From Sphingomonas sp. Leaf412 (GTDB lineage: Bacteria; Pseudomonadota; Alphaproteobacteria; Sphingomonadales; Sphingomonadaceae): a stretch of 62,962 nucleotides of DNA. The position numbers and the translations under genes are program-made. The stretch's first letter is position 1. Every line of letters begins with the position of its first letter. The stretch is taken from assembly GCF_001425405.1 (NCBI RefSeq), contig NZ_LMQP01000002.1, forward strand, positions 212,261 to 275,222, in the 5' to 3' direction. A model generated the notes under the pieces. That model was not told the origin of the DNA. It worked only from the letters and a program-made list of their open reading frames with translations, and did not search any database. Shown here one piece after another: positions 23,800 through 32,537 of the stretch.

Positions 23800-25070
23800 G
23801 CGATATGTCCGGTCAGGTGGGTGTCGGTGGCGGCGGTGACGGCGACGGGGACGATGTCGCCGATTTCCACCCGCCCGGAGCGTCGTCGAAGGTCATGCGC
23901 GGCGCTCGGGCTTCGAGTTCGCTCGGCCCGAACGGAGGTGGTTTGGTCGTGAGCGGCCAACCGCACCTCCGCGAAGTTCGGCGCGTGGCCGCGGTCGCCG
24001 GGCTTTTCGATCACGACCGGCTGGGTCGTGCCGATCAGGCCCTTCAGCCATGTCGCCCGGTGCGCGGCGGCGGCGTCGCGCAGGGTCGCGGCGCGGCGAC
24101 GGGCGACGTCGGGCGCGACCTGCGGCATCCGGGCGGCGGGGGTGCCGTCGCGCGGGCTGTAGGGGAAGACGTGGGCGTGGACGATGGCGCAGTCGGCGAC
24201 CAGCGCCAGGGTGTTCGCGAAGGCGGCGTCGCTTTCGGTCGGGAAGCCCGCGATCAGGTCCGCGCCGATCGCGATGTCGGCGCGTGCGGTCTTCAGCCGG
24301 TCGACCAGGCGCACCATGTCGCGCCGCGAATGGCGCCGGCGCATCCGCTTCAGGATCAGGTCGTCCCCCGCCTGCGCCGACAGATGGACATGGGGCGTGA
24401 CGCGCGCTTCCTGCGTCAGCAGCGCGAACAGCCGGTCGTCGACCTCCGCCGGATCGAGCGACGACAGGCGCAGGCGTGCGAGCGCCGGGACCTGCACCAG
24501 CAACGCCTCGACCAGCGCGGCCAGCGGCTGTCCGCGATCCGCGTAGCTGGTGAGGTCGACGCCGCTCAGCACGATCTCGCGCTGCCCGGCCGCCACCAGC
24601 GCGGCGACGCGCGGGACGATGTCGGGAATCGCGTCGGAGCGGCTCGCGCCCCGTCCGGCGGGGATGGCGCAGAAGGTGCAGGCGTGGTCGCACCCGGTCT
24701 GCACCGCGACGAAGCCGCGGGTGTGCGCGCGCGGCGGCGCCATGTTCGGCGCGCGCCCGTCGGCGCCGCGCCAGCTTTCGGGCAGCTGCTTCGCCGCGTT
24801 GGGTACGATGCGATCGACCTCCGGCATCGCGGCGAAGGCGGCGCGATCCATGTCCGACGCGCAGCCGGTGACGACCAGCTCCGCGCCCGGCCGCTGGCGG
24901 CGCAGGCGGCGGATCGCGGCGCGCGTGTCCTTCACCGCACGGTTCGTGACGCCGCAACCGTTGACGACCGCCACGTCGCGGCCATGGGCCAGGGCGCGGA
25001 TCGTCTCGCTTTCGGCGATGTTGAGGCGGCAGCCCAGCGTGATTAGGGTCGGGCCGGAAGGGGACAGCAT
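23796..25070 (-). CDS. mtaB: tRNA t6A37 methylthiotransferase MtaB, with repeat insertion
   Basis: Radical-SAM enzyme that adds a methylthio group to N6-threonylcarbamoyladenosine at tRNA position 37. The 424 residues have an N-terminal UPF0004 domain (LITLGCRLNIAESE, NGCGVTNRAVKD, VTGCASDMD), the radical-SAM cluster motif TGCDHACTFCAIP, and HLSAQAGDDLILKRMRR and GADLIAGFPTESDAAF. The C-terminal TRAM-like region is interrupted at about residues 377-400 by TTSVRAERTRSPSAAHDLRR, encoded by a family B repeat in frame; the chain then resumes with VEIGDIVPVAV. Start codons of this gene and the divergent DUF924 gene overlap. Confidence 0.9.
   Translation of the reverse strand: MLSPSGPTLITLGCRLNIAESETIRALAHGRDVAVVNGCGVTNRAVKDTRAAIRRLRRQRPGAELVVTGCASDMDRAAFAAMPEVDRIVPNAAKQLPESWRGADGRAPNMAPPRAHTRGFVAVQTGCDHACTFCAIPAGRGASRSDAIPDIVPRVAALVAAGQREIVLSGVDLTSYADRGQPLAALVEALLVQVPALARLRLSSLDPAEVDDRLFALLTQEARVTPHVHLSAQAGDDLILKRMRRRHSRRDMVRLVDRLKTARADIAIGADLIAGFPTESDAAFANTLALVADCAIVHAHVFPYSPRDGTPAARMPQVAPDVARRRAATLRDAAAAHRATWLKGLIGTTQPVVIEKPGDRGHAPNFAEVRLAAHDQTTSVRAERTRSPSAAHDLRRRSGRVEIGDIVPVAVTAATDTHLTGHIA
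23870..23940. repeat. family B repeat inside the mtaB coding region
   Basis: Degenerate arms CCCGGAGCGTCGTCGAAGG and CTTCGAGTTCGCTCGGCCCG separated by about 20 bases, matching the intergenic elements at 2949, 17337 and 45226. Here the element keeps mtaB open and adds about 24 arginine/serine-rich residues. Confidence 0.75.
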
Positions 25071-25641
25071 GGCGCGCGATCTAGGGATGACGGCAGGCGA
25101 AGTCGACTCCGCGGCGGGGGAGGTGCTCGACTTCTGGTTCGGGCTGCCGAAGGAAAAGAGGTTCGCGAAGGATCCCGCGCTGGATCGGGAGATCGCGACG
25201 CGGTTCGGGGCAGTGCGGCGGGTCGTCCACGATACGGCGGCGCAGGCGTGGCGCGACGATCCGCGGACATTGCTGGCCGCGATCGTGCTGCTCGACCAAT
25301 TCTCGCGCAACCTGTTCCGCGACGATCCGCGCGCGTTCGCGTCGGACGGCATCGCGCGCGACCTGACCGACCGGGCGATCGCGAAGGGATGGGATGCCGC
25401 CATGACCGCGGAGGAGCGCGTGTTCCTGTACATGCCGTTGATGCATGGCGAGGATCCCGCGTCGCAGGCGCGGAGCGTGGCGATGTTCGAGAAACTGGGG
25501 ATCGCGGAAAACCTCGCCTTCGCGCGGGACCATGCGGCGGTGATCGACCGCTTCGGCCGCTTCCTGTCGCGCAACGCCGCGCTGGGGCGGGAGACGACCG
25601 CGGTGGAGCAGGCGTATCTGGCCGATGGCGGCGGCTGGTAG
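25069..25641 (+). CDS. DUF924 family protein
   Basis: A 190-residue helical protein of the DUF924 (TPR-like) family, recognised from VLDFWFGLPKEKRFAKDPAL, LLAAIVLLDQFSRNLFRDDP, AFASDGIARDLTDRAIAKGW and FLYMPLMHGEDPASQ. No enzymatic activity has been assigned to the family with certainty. Its ATG overlaps the divergent mtaB ATG by two bases (shared CATG); an in-frame ATG at 25087 exists but has no usable ribosome-binding site. Confidence 0.88.
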   Translation: MARDLGMTAGEVDSAAGEVLDFWFGLPKEKRFAKDPALDREIATRFGAVRRVVHDTAAQAWRDDPRTLLAAIVLLDQFSRNLFRDDPRAFASDGIARDLTDRAIAKGWDAAMTAEERVFLYMPLMHGEDPASQARSVAMFEKLGIAENLAFARDHAAVIDRFGRFLSRNAALGRETTAVEQAYLADGGGW

Positions 25642-25648
25642 GCGGGTC

Positions 25649-26413
25649 CTAGCGACGGACGACCCGGCGGATCGCGGCCTCCAGCGCGGCGGCGTCGTTC
25701 GCGCGGGCGAAACTGTGCGAGGCGGTGGGGACGATCGTCGCCGCGCCGCCCGGCCCGCGCGCGGCGGCGAAGGCGATGGCGGTCGCGTCGTGCGCCGCCA
25801 GGACGACCGTGGCGGCGTCTCCCCATGCGTCGATCGCGCGCACGACCCGCGGCGCCAGCGGCGGGGGCGGCGCGCCCCGGGCCAGCTTCGCCAGCCCGCG
25901 GGCGAACTTCGCCAGGTCCACGCCCCCCGACAGCAACCGGCGCCATTCGTCGGGACGGCGCAGCTTCGCGGCATAGCCCGCGCGGATCGCGGCGGCGGGG
26001 GGCAAGGCGTCGCGCTCGTCCCCGGTCCACGGGTTCGCCAGCACGACCGCGTCGATGCCCAGCGCGCGTCCCTCGATCGCCAGCAGGGTGGCGGCGTCGC
26101 AATTGCCGAAGCCGACGACCCGCGCGACGCCCGCCTCCGCGCGGAAGGCGGCGAGCGCGGCGGCGAGGTCGGCGCGTGCCTCCGGCTGGCCCACGTTCGC
26201 GCCGGGCGAATCGCCCACGCCGCGACGATCGTAGCGCAGGACGGGGATATTGTCCGCCGCCAGCCGCGCGGCGAGCAGCGCCATGCCGCGATGCGCGCCC
26301 GCGCGTATTTCATTGCCCCCTGATACGATCAGCAGGCCGGTATCGCCCCGCCCCTCGTCCAGCGTGCCCAGCAACGTCTCGCCCGCGCAGGGGAAGGCGA
26401 TCACCCGTCGCAT
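25649..26413 (-). CDS. exosortase A system-associated hydrolase 1
   Basis: An alpha/beta-hydrolase of 254 residues. The oxyanion-side motif LIVSGGNEIRAGAHRGMALL and RYDRRGVGDSPG are clear; the nucleophile elbow reads GFGNCDAAT, with cysteine where serine is usual, and the final histidine is in PTASHSFAR. This form is typical of the hydrolases that accompany xrtA loci. The substrate is unknown. Its ATG lies inside the end of hydrolase 2 (13-base overlap), so the two are co-translated with the upstream acyl carrier protein. Confidence 0.85.
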   Translation of the reverse strand: MRRVIAFPCAGETLLGTLDEGRGDTGLLIVSGGNEIRAGAHRGMALLAARLAADNIPVLRYDRRGVGDSPGANVGQPEARADLAAALAAFRAEAGVARVVGFGNCDAATLLAIEGRALGIDAVVLANPWTGDERDALPPAAAIRAGYAAKLRRPDEWRRLLSGGVDLAKFARGLAKLARGAPPPPLAPRVVRAIDAWGDAATVVLAAHDATAIAFAAARGPGGAATIVPTASHSFARANDAAALEAAIRRVVRR

Positions 26414-27009
26414 GCGGCGATCCAGGCGGCGATGTCGTCGGCCAGCGTCGCGGCGAGCGCGGGATGGTCCAGCGGCTCGCTCGTGCGCCACGGGGGCGGG
26501 GCGGCGACGTGCAGGTCGGCGGCACGCGGATCGCCGTCGAGCCGGACGGTGCGCACCGGGGCGGTCGTGGCGGGCACGGCGGCGTCGAGCTGCGCCATCA
26601 TGGCGTCGTCCACGACGTTCCCGGCATAATCCTCGCCACCTGCGAGGGCGCGGACGCGGCGCAGGTCGCGCGTGACGGCGGCGCCGGGGACGGGCGACAG
26701 GTGCCAGCGCGATACGACCGACGCATGACCATCGACCAGCGCGCCGCCGCGGATCGCGACGACATGGACGGGGCCGGGCAGCGACGCCGCGGCGGCGGAA
26801 AATGCGGCGCGCCAGTCGGGCAGGCGGGCGTCGGCGGTAGCGACGAGGCTGTCGTTCTGACCCGGCAGGTCGGGCAGCGCCGATGCGATCCCGCGCGCGC
26901 CGAGGCGACGGAGCGTGTCGACCAGCAACCGGCGCGTACGGTTCGCTTCCTCGAACAAGGCGGGCGCGGCGAGGATCGTGGGGCCGGTGCCGGGGCCGAA
27001 GCGAAGCAT
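26401..27009 (-). CDS. exosortase A system-associated hydrolase 2
   Basis: A second alpha/beta-hydrolase-like protein, 202 residues from the ATG at 27009, which has an excellent GGGGAGGAGG site. Visible blocks are TILAAPALFEEANRTRRLLV and ASALPDLPGQNDSLVAT, typical of the XrtA-associated family. The frame upstream (ARYFWTGGEEA, back to about 27050) looks conserved, so the true start may be a non-ATG codon there. The usual GxSxG elbow is replaced (AIRGGALVDGH), so catalysis is doubtful. Confidence 0.78.
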   Translation of the reverse strand: MLRFGPGTGPTILAAPALFEEANRTRRLLVDTLRRLGARGIASALPDLPGQNDSLVATADARLPDWRAAFSAAAASLPGPVHVVAIRGGALVDGHASVVSRWHLSPVPGAAVTRDLRRVRALAGGEDYAGNVVDDAMMAQLDAAVPATTAPVRTVRLDGDPRAADLHVAAPPPWRTSEPLDHPALAATLADDIAAWIAACDG

Positions 27010-27053
27010 CGCCTCCTCCCCGCCGGTCCAGAAGTAGCGGGCGGTCCGCGCCG

Positions 27054-27326
27054 TCAGATCAGCGCCTTGCCCGCGGCGAAGCGGGTCAGCGCGCCGAAGG
27101 TTTCCAGCATCTCGCCATCCACCTCGTCGTCGTCGATGACGATGCCCAGCCGGTCCTCCAGCTCGGTCAGCACCCCCGCGACCGCCATCGAATCCAGTTC
27201 GGGCAATGCGCCGAACAATTCGGTCGTGGCGTGGAACGCGGCGACGCGATCCTCCGACAGCGCGAGCACGTCGCGCAGGACCGCGCGCACGGTGTCTTCC
27301 ACCTGGCTCGTACCGTCCGGGATCAA
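27054..27326 (-). CDS. exosortase A system-associated acyl carrier protein
   Basis: A 90-residue acyl carrier protein whose phosphopantetheine serine lies in PELDSMAVAGVLTELEDRLG (about residue 46). The acidic helix after it (IDDDEVDGEMLE) is normal for the fold. With the divergent acyl-CoA ligase it could form a loading pair: the ligase activates an acid and the carrier holds it. First gene of the minus-strand trio, 86 bases from the ligase start. Confidence 0.9.
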   Translation of the reverse strand: MIPDGTSQVEDTVRAVLRDVLALSEDRVAAFHATTELFGALPELDSMAVAGVLTELEDRLGIVIDDDEVDGEMLETFGALTRFAAGKALI

Positions 27327-27412
27327 CCGCTCTCTCCCAATGCTGCGACCGCGAAGATGCCCCGATAAGCGCGGGGGATGAAATCCGCAACGGGGTGGGG
27401 CATGGAAGCTTC

Positions 27413-28906
27413 ATGGCCGCGCCCGACCTCCTGCCCGATCCCGTCCCCCGGCCGATCGACCACGTGCTGCGCGGACGCCCCGACGCGGTCGCGCTGATCG
27501 ATCGCGCGGGGACGATGACGGTCGCCGAGGCGGAGGCGGCGGTCGCGCGGCTGGCGGGATGGCTGGCGGCGCAGCGGTTCGCGCCCGGCGACCGCGTGGC
27601 GACGTGGTTGCCCAAGACGCGGGTCGCGTGTCTGATGCCGCTGGCGGCGGCGCGTGCGGGACTGGTCCACGTGCCGGTCAATCCGGTGCTGAAGCGCGCG
27701 CAGGTGGCGCATATCCTGGCCGACAGCGGGGCGCGGATGCTGCTGACGCAGGCGGCGCGCGCGGCGACGTTGGAACCGGGCGATGCGCCGATGGTGACGA
27801 CCGAGGCGGGCAGTGGCGACGCGATGCCGCGATCCGCGGCCGATCCGGCGGCGTTGGCGGCGATCCTGTACACGTCGGGATCGACCGGGCGGCCGAAGGG
27901 CGTGATGCTGAGCCACGCCAACCTGTGGCTGGGTGCGATATCTGTCGCGCACTACCTTGGAATCACGGCGGAAGATCGCGTGCTGGGCGTGTTGCCACTG
28001 GCGTTCGACTATGGCCAGAGCCAGCTGCTGTCGACGTGGGTCGCGGGGGCGGCGGTGGCGCCGCTGGATTACCTGACCGCGCGCGATGTGGTGAAGGCGG
28101 TGGAGCGGGTCGGGGCGACGACGCTGGCCGGGGTGCCGCCGCTGTGGACGCAATTGCTGGAGACGGCGTGGCCCGACGCGGCGGCGGGATCGCTGCGGCG
28201 GCTGACCAATTCGGGCGGGGCGCTGACGCCCGCGATGGTGCGGGCGTTGCGCGCGCGCTTCCCCGCGGCGCGGCTGTTCGCGATGTACGGCCTGACCGAG
28301 GCGTTCCGGTCGACGTACCTCGACCCGGCGCTGGTCGACGCGCACCCGGATTCGATCGGGCGCGCGATCCCGTTCGCGGAAGTGATGGTCGTGCGGCCCG
28401 ACGGGGGCGCGGCAAGGCCGGGCGAGGCGGGGGAGCTGGTCCACGCCGGGCCGCTGGTGGCGCAAGGATATTGGCAGGACGCGGCGCGGACCGCGGCGCG
28501 GTTCCGCCCGGCGCCCGCCTTCTCCCGATACGGCGGCATCGCAGTGTGGTCGGGGGACAATGTGGTGGCGGACGACGTCGGGCTGCTGCGTTTCGTGGGA
28601 CGTGACGACGAGATGATAAAGACCGCCGGTAACCGATTGAGCCCGCAGGAGATCGAGGAGGCGGTCACCGCGGGGGGCGAGGTCGTTGAGGCGGTGGCGG
28701 TGGGGGTGGCCGACGCGCGGCTGGGACAGGCGATCGTCGTCGTCCTGCGCGGCGACGCGGCACGCGAGCCCGCCCTGCGCGAGCGGCTGAAGCGCGACCT
28801 GCCGACGTTCATGCAGCCGTCCCGGATCGAATGGCGCGCGGAATTACCGCGCAATGCCAATGGCAAGCTGGATCGTGCTGCCATCGCGCGGGAGGTTCGG
28901 GCATGA
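27413..28906 (+). CDS. XrtA-associated acyl-CoA ligase (AMP-forming)
   Basis: A 497-residue ANL-superfamily adenylating enzyme. The P-loop is LYTSGSTGRPKGVMLSHAN, followed by the adenine-binding MYGLTEAFRSTYLDP, GDNVVADDVGLLRFVGRDD and the A8 hinge IKTAGNRLSPQEIEEA; the catalytic lysine is in RNANGKLDRAAI at the C-terminus. The acid substrate is unknown. I start at MAAPDLLPD (27413). The stop overlaps the PLP decarboxylase start. Confidence 0.93.
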   Translation: MAAPDLLPDPVPRPIDHVLRGRPDAVALIDRAGTMTVAEAEAAVARLAGWLAAQRFAPGDRVATWLPKTRVACLMPLAAARAGLVHVPVNPVLKRAQVAHILADSGARMLLTQAARAATLEPGDAPMVTTEAGSGDAMPRSAADPAALAAILYTSGSTGRPKGVMLSHANLWLGAISVAHYLGITAEDRVLGVLPLAFDYGQSQLLSTWVAGAAVAPLDYLTARDVVKAVERVGATTLAGVPPLWTQLLETAWPDAAAGSLRRLTNSGGALTPAMVRALRARFPAARLFAMYGLTEAFRSTYLDPALVDAHPDSIGRAIPFAEVMVVRPDGGAARPGEAGELVHAGPLVAQGYWQDAARTAARFRPAPAFSRYGGIAVWSGDNVVADDVGLLRFVGRDDEMIKTAGNRLSPQEIEEAVTAGGEVVEAVAVGVADARLGQAIVVVLRGDAAREPALRERLKRDLPTFMQPSRIEWRAELPRNANGKLDRAAIAREVRA

Positions 28907-30111
28907 AGCCGATGGGCCCGTTGCCGCCCGAGTTCGCGTCGCAGGCAGGATCGTTGACGATCGGCGGCCGTTCCGCGGACGAGTGGGTCGCGGACCATGG
29001 TTCGCCCGTGTTCGTGTACGATCCGTCGATCGTCGCGGCGCGGGTCGCGCGGTTTCGCGCGGCGATGCCCGGTATCGACCTGCATTATGCCATGAAGGCC
29101 AACCCGTTACCGGCGTTCCTTGCGGCCGTCTCGCCGCTGATGGATGGACTGGACGTCGCGTCGGCGGGGGAACTCGCCACGGCGTTGCGCGTGAAGCCCG
29201 CGGGGGCGATCAGCTTCGCCGGGCCGGGAAAGCGCGACGACGAGTTGACGGCGGCGATCACGGCGGGGGCGACCCTGAACGTCGAGAGCGAGGGCGAGGC
29301 GACACGCGCGCTGGCGATCGGCGACGCCCTGGGCATCACGCCGCGGCTGGCGGTGCGCGTGAACCCCGACATCGAACTGCGCGGATCGGGCATGAAGATG
29401 GGCGGACGCGCGTCGCCCTTCGGCGTCGATGCGGAGCGCGCGGCGGCGCTGATCCGGCGCATCGTGGCGGCGGGTGCGGACTGGCGCGGGCTGCACATCT
29501 TCGCCGGATCGCAGGCGCTGGATACCGCGGCGATCGTCGAGACGCAGGCGGCGACGCTGGCGCTGGCGGCGCGATTGACGGAGGAGGCGGGGGCGATGCC
29601 GCCGCTGGTGAACCTGGGCGGCGGGTTCGGCGTCCCGTATTTTTCGGGCGATACCCCGGTGGACGTGGAACGGATTGGTGCCGCGCTGGCGGCGGGAATC
29701 GCGGAATCGCCGCTGCGGACGCGCCATGCGATCGAACTGGGGCGGTGGCTGGTGGCGGAGGCGGGCGTGTATCTGACCCGCGTGGTCGATCGGAAGGAAA
29801 GCCGGGGGGAGACGTTCCTGGTAGTCGATGGCGGGCTGCACCATCAACTGGCGGCGAGCGGGAATTTCGGGACGGTGGTGCGCCGCAACTATCCGCTGGC
29901 GGTGGCGGATCGGATCGGCGCGCTCGCGGACGACGTCGTGTCGGTCGTCGGGTGCCTGTGCACGCCGCTGGACCGGCTGGGCGACCGCGTGGCGTTGCCG
30001 CGGGCGGACGTGGGGGATGTGATCGCGGTGTTCCTGGCGGGGGCCTATGGCGCGACGGCCAGTCCGGGGGGATTCCTGGGGCATGCTCCGGCCGGGGAGG
30101 TGGTGGCCTAG
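28903..30111 (+). CDS. XrtA-associated pyridoxal-dependent decarboxylase
   Basis: A 402-residue fold III PLP enzyme related to diaminopimelate and ornithine decarboxylases. The PLP lysine lies in LHYAMKANPLPAFL; the phosphate-binding glycines in NLGGGFGVPYFSG; and the second-subunit active-site cysteine in SVVGCLCTPLDRLG. Substrate unknown. It is coupled to the acyl-CoA ligase by an ATGA overlap, and the pair with the nearby carrier protein is a standard part of xrtA loci. Confidence 0.93.
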   Translation: MKPMGPLPPEFASQAGSLTIGGRSADEWVADHGSPVFVYDPSIVAARVARFRAAMPGIDLHYAMKANPLPAFLAAVSPLMDGLDVASAGELATALRVKPAGAISFAGPGKRDDELTAAITAGATLNVESEGEATRALAIGDALGITPRLAVRVNPDIELRGSGMKMGGRASPFGVDAERAAALIRRIVAAGADWRGLHIFAGSQALDTAAIVETQAATLALAARLTEEAGAMPPLVNLGGGFGVPYFSGDTPVDVERIGAALAAGIAESPLRTRHAIELGRWLVAEAGVYLTRVVDRKESRGETFLVVDGGLHHQLAASGNFGTVVRRNYPLAVADRIGALADDVVSVVGCLCTPLDRLGDRVALPRADVGDVIAVFLAGAYGATASPGGFLGHAPAGEVVA

Positions 30112-30117
30112 ATTTCG

Positions 30118-30248
30118 TTCACGCGAAGACGCGAAGACGCGAAGGAGGGAAGGGATCGTTCGCGCAGAGGCGCGGAGGACGCAGAGGGGGACGAACGTCG
30201 CACCTCCGCGGGATCAATTCTCTTCGCGTCTTGGTGTCGTCGCGTGAA
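30118..30248. repeat. inverted-repeat element, family F
   Basis: About 130 bases bounded by TTCACGCGAAGACGCGAAG and its inverse ending in CGTCGCGTGAA. The left arm contains three direct GACGCGAAG units, and the middle has GCAGAGGCGCGGAGGACGCA. It separates the acid-activation genes from the polysaccharide export genes of the XrtA locus. It contains no convincing open reading frame. Confidence 0.7.
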
Positions 30249-30370
30249 TCTCCTCCGCTTCGCGGGCCGGCCCTGTCGACGGTCGGTGTGGCGCTAAGCT
30301 AAACGCTATCTTCACCTCTGTCCGGCCATAGCCTTCGCCAAAGCGCCGTCGGGCGCGGTGGAGGTTTGAC

Positions 30371-31012
30371 ATGCGCGTGGGTGTCGTATCGTTGGTCGCG
30401 GCAACGATGCTGTCGGGGATGCTGTCGGGATGCGGCGGCGGGGCCGGGGGGCGGCCGGAGCTGCCCGCGGCGACCTTCGTCGCGACCAAGGAGCAGCCGG
30501 GCGAGGAATATGTCATCGGCCCGCTCGATTCGCTGCAAATCTTCGTCTGGCGCAATCCCGAACTGTCGTCGAAGGTGCAGGTCCGCCCCGACGGCCGGAT
30601 CACCACGCCGCTGATCGCCGACATGCCCGCGGTGGGGAAGACCCCAGCGATGCTGGCCGCCGACATGAAACTGGCGCTGGGCGAATATATCAAGGACCCG
30701 ATCGTCTCGGTCATCGTCGACAGCTTTTCCGGCACGTACAGCCAGCAGGTCCGCATCGTCGGCGCGACGCAGAAGCCCGCCAGCCTGCCGTACCGCGCCA
30801 ACATGACGCTGCTGGACGCCATGATCGCGGTCGGGGGGCTGGGCGAATATGCCGCGGGGAACAAGGCGCGGCTGATCCGGTACGACCGCGCGACGGGGAA
30901 GCAGACCGAATATGCGCTGAAGATCGGGCGGCTGCTGAAGAACGGCGATGCCTCGGCCAACGTCAAGCTGGAGCCCGGCGACGTCGTCATCATCCCGGAA
31001 AGCATGTTCTGA
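30371..31012 (+). CDS. XrtA system polysaccharide export lipoprotein (Wza/EpsE-like)
   Basis: A 213-residue outer-membrane polysaccharide export protein. Signal peptide with lipobox LSGC (cysteine about residue 20), then the Poly_export domain (YVIGPLDSLQIFVWRNPELS and QVRPDGRITTPLIADMPAVG) and a SLBB domain (VRIVGATQKPASLPYRANM and LLDAMIAVGGLGEYAAGNK). It would form the outer-membrane pore for the locus polysaccharide. First gene of the long plus-strand run, one base before the next GTG start. Confidence 0.94.
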   Translation: MRVGVVSLVAATMLSGMLSGCGGGAGGRPELPAATFVATKEQPGEEYVIGPLDSLQIFVWRNPELSSKVQVRPDGRITTPLIADMPAVGKTPAMLAADMKLALGEYIKDPIVSVIVDSFSGTYSQQVRIVGATQKPASLPYRANMTLLDAMIAVGGLGEYAAGNKARLIRYDRATGKQTEYALKIGRLLKNGDASANVKLEPGDVVIIPESMF

Positions 31013-31013
31013 C

Positions 31014-32537
31014 GTGACCGGCCTGTTCGAGGAAGTGCGGATCGCTCTGCACACCATCTGGACGCGCCGCTGGCTGGGGCTGGCGGCGGCGTGGGGCGTA
31101 TGCCTGCTCGGCTGGCTGGTCGTCAGCCAGGTGCCGAGCAAGTACGAATCGCGTGCGCGCGTGTTCGTTCAGATGCGGTCGGTCCTGCCCGCGGGGGCGG
31201 ATCCGGGCGCGGCGAGCGACGCGGCGCAGGATATCGACACCGTCCGCCAGACGCTGACCAGCGCGGTGAACCTGGAGAAGGTGGTGCGCGGCACCGACCT
31301 GGCGAAGGGCGTGGCGACCGATCGCGACGTCGCTGATCGCGTCGCGGGGTTGCAGAACGCGATCAAGGTCGTGGCGCAGCAGAACAATCTGTTCGAGATC
31401 ACCGCCACCGCCGCGACCCCGAAGCTGGCCGCGGCGATCACGCAGAAACTGATCGACATCTTCGTCGAGACCAACCTGTCCGACGACCGGCAGCAGGCGA
31501 CGCAGACGCTGACCTTCCTGGACGGGCAGTTGCAGACGCTGGGCGCCAAGTTGCAGGACGCGGAGGCGAAGCGCGCGGATTTCCAGAACCGCTACCTCGG
31601 CAGCCTGCCCGGCACCGGCACGATCGGCGACCGCATCGGCGCGGCGCGCGCGCAGATGAGCCAGGTCGACGGCGACCTGGCCGCCGCGACCAGCAGCCTG
31701 GGCGCGGTGCAGGGGCAGATGGCGAGCGTGCCGCGCATGGTGGCGGGCGGCGGGGGCATCGCGCCCGGCATCGGCCCCGCGCGCGCGCGGCTGGCGGCGA
31801 TCCAGGGGCAGCTCGCCGATGCGCGCGGGCGCGGCTACACCGACCAGCATCCCGACGTGGTCGCGCTGAAGCAGCAGCTCGCCATGGCGCAGGGCGCGGC
31901 CCGGAGCGAGCCGATGGGCGCGGGCGCGGACGGCAGCGTCGCCAACCCGGCGTACCAGTCGTTGCAGGCGATGGTCGCGGACCGCCAGTCCGCGGTGGCC
32001 GCGTTGCAGATGCGGCGGCGGCAGTTGCAGGGCGACCTGGACCAGCTCAACGCCAAATTGGCGGGCGATCCCGCGGTCGCCGCCGAACAGGGCGACATCG
32101 ACCGCGACGCCACGGTGCTGAAGGCGCAGTACGACCAGTTGCTGGCGCAGCGCGAGCAGGTGAGCCTGCGCGCGCAGGCGGCGACGCAGACCGATGCGGT
32201 GAAGTTCAGCGTCATCGATCCGCCCACCGCGCCGCGCGTGCCCACCGCGCCCAACCGGCCGCTGCTGCTGAGCGGCGTGCTGATCGCAGGATTGCTGGCG
32301 GGCGTCGGCGCGGCGTTCGCGATGGGGCAGGTGCAGGCGACGTTCCCCACCGCACAGCGGCTGGAGAAGGTGTCGGGCATGACCGTCATCGGATCGGTCG
32401 GCGAGATGCTGACGCGGCGGCAGGAGGACGAGCGGCGCCGGCGGCTGAAATGGTTCGCGGGCGGGGCGGCGGCGCTGGCGGTCGCCTATGTCGGGCTGCT
32501 GGGGCTGGAGATGGTGCAGCGGGGGCTGGCGGCATGA
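31014..32537 (+). CDS. XrtA system chain-length determinant protein (Wzz/GumC-like)
   Basis: A 507-residue polysaccharide co-polymerase. One membrane segment near the N-terminus (about 20-40), a large periplasmic helical region with coiled coils (SDDRQQATQTLTFLDGQLQT and QAMVADRQSAVAALQMRRRQ), and two hydrophobic segments at the end (LLLSGVLIAGLLAGVGAAFA and AALAVAYVGLLGLEMV). It lacks a kinase domain; the kinase is the separate next gene. GTG start two codons after the export gene, and an ATGA overlap with the kinase gene. Confidence 0.92.
   Translation: MTGLFEEVRIALHTIWTRRWLGLAAAWGVCLLGWLVVSQVPSKYESRARVFVQMRSVLPAGADPGAASDAAQDIDTVRQTLTSAVNLEKVVRGTDLAKGVATDRDVADRVAGLQNAIKVVAQQNNLFEITATAATPKLAAAITQKLIDIFVETNLSDDRQQATQTLTFLDGQLQTLGAKLQDAEAKRADFQNRYLGSLPGTGTIGDRIGAARAQMSQVDGDLAAATSSLGAVQGQMASVPRMVAGGGGIAPGIGPARARLAAIQGQLADARGRGYTDQHPDVVALKQQLAMAQGAARSEPMGAGADGSVANPAYQSLQAMVADRQSAVAALQMRRRQLQGDLDQLNAKLAGDPAVAAEQGDIDRDATVLKAQYDQLLAQREQVSLRAQAATQTDAVKFSVIDPPTAPRVPTAPNRPLLLSGVLIAGLLAGVGAAFAMGQVQATFPTAQRLEKVSGMTVIGSVGEMLTRRQEDERRRRLKWFAGGAAALAVAYVGLLGLEMVQRGLAA

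Noticed and set aside
30118..30248. Possible CRISPR-like or tandem repeat (repeated GACGCGAAG)
   Set aside because: Only three adjacent short units and one inverted arm, with no regular spacers; it is a single inverted-repeat element.
30250..30370. Possible sigma-54 promoter before the polysaccharide export gene (TGGCGC at about 30288)
   Set aside because: The GC of the -12 element is missing at the required spacing.
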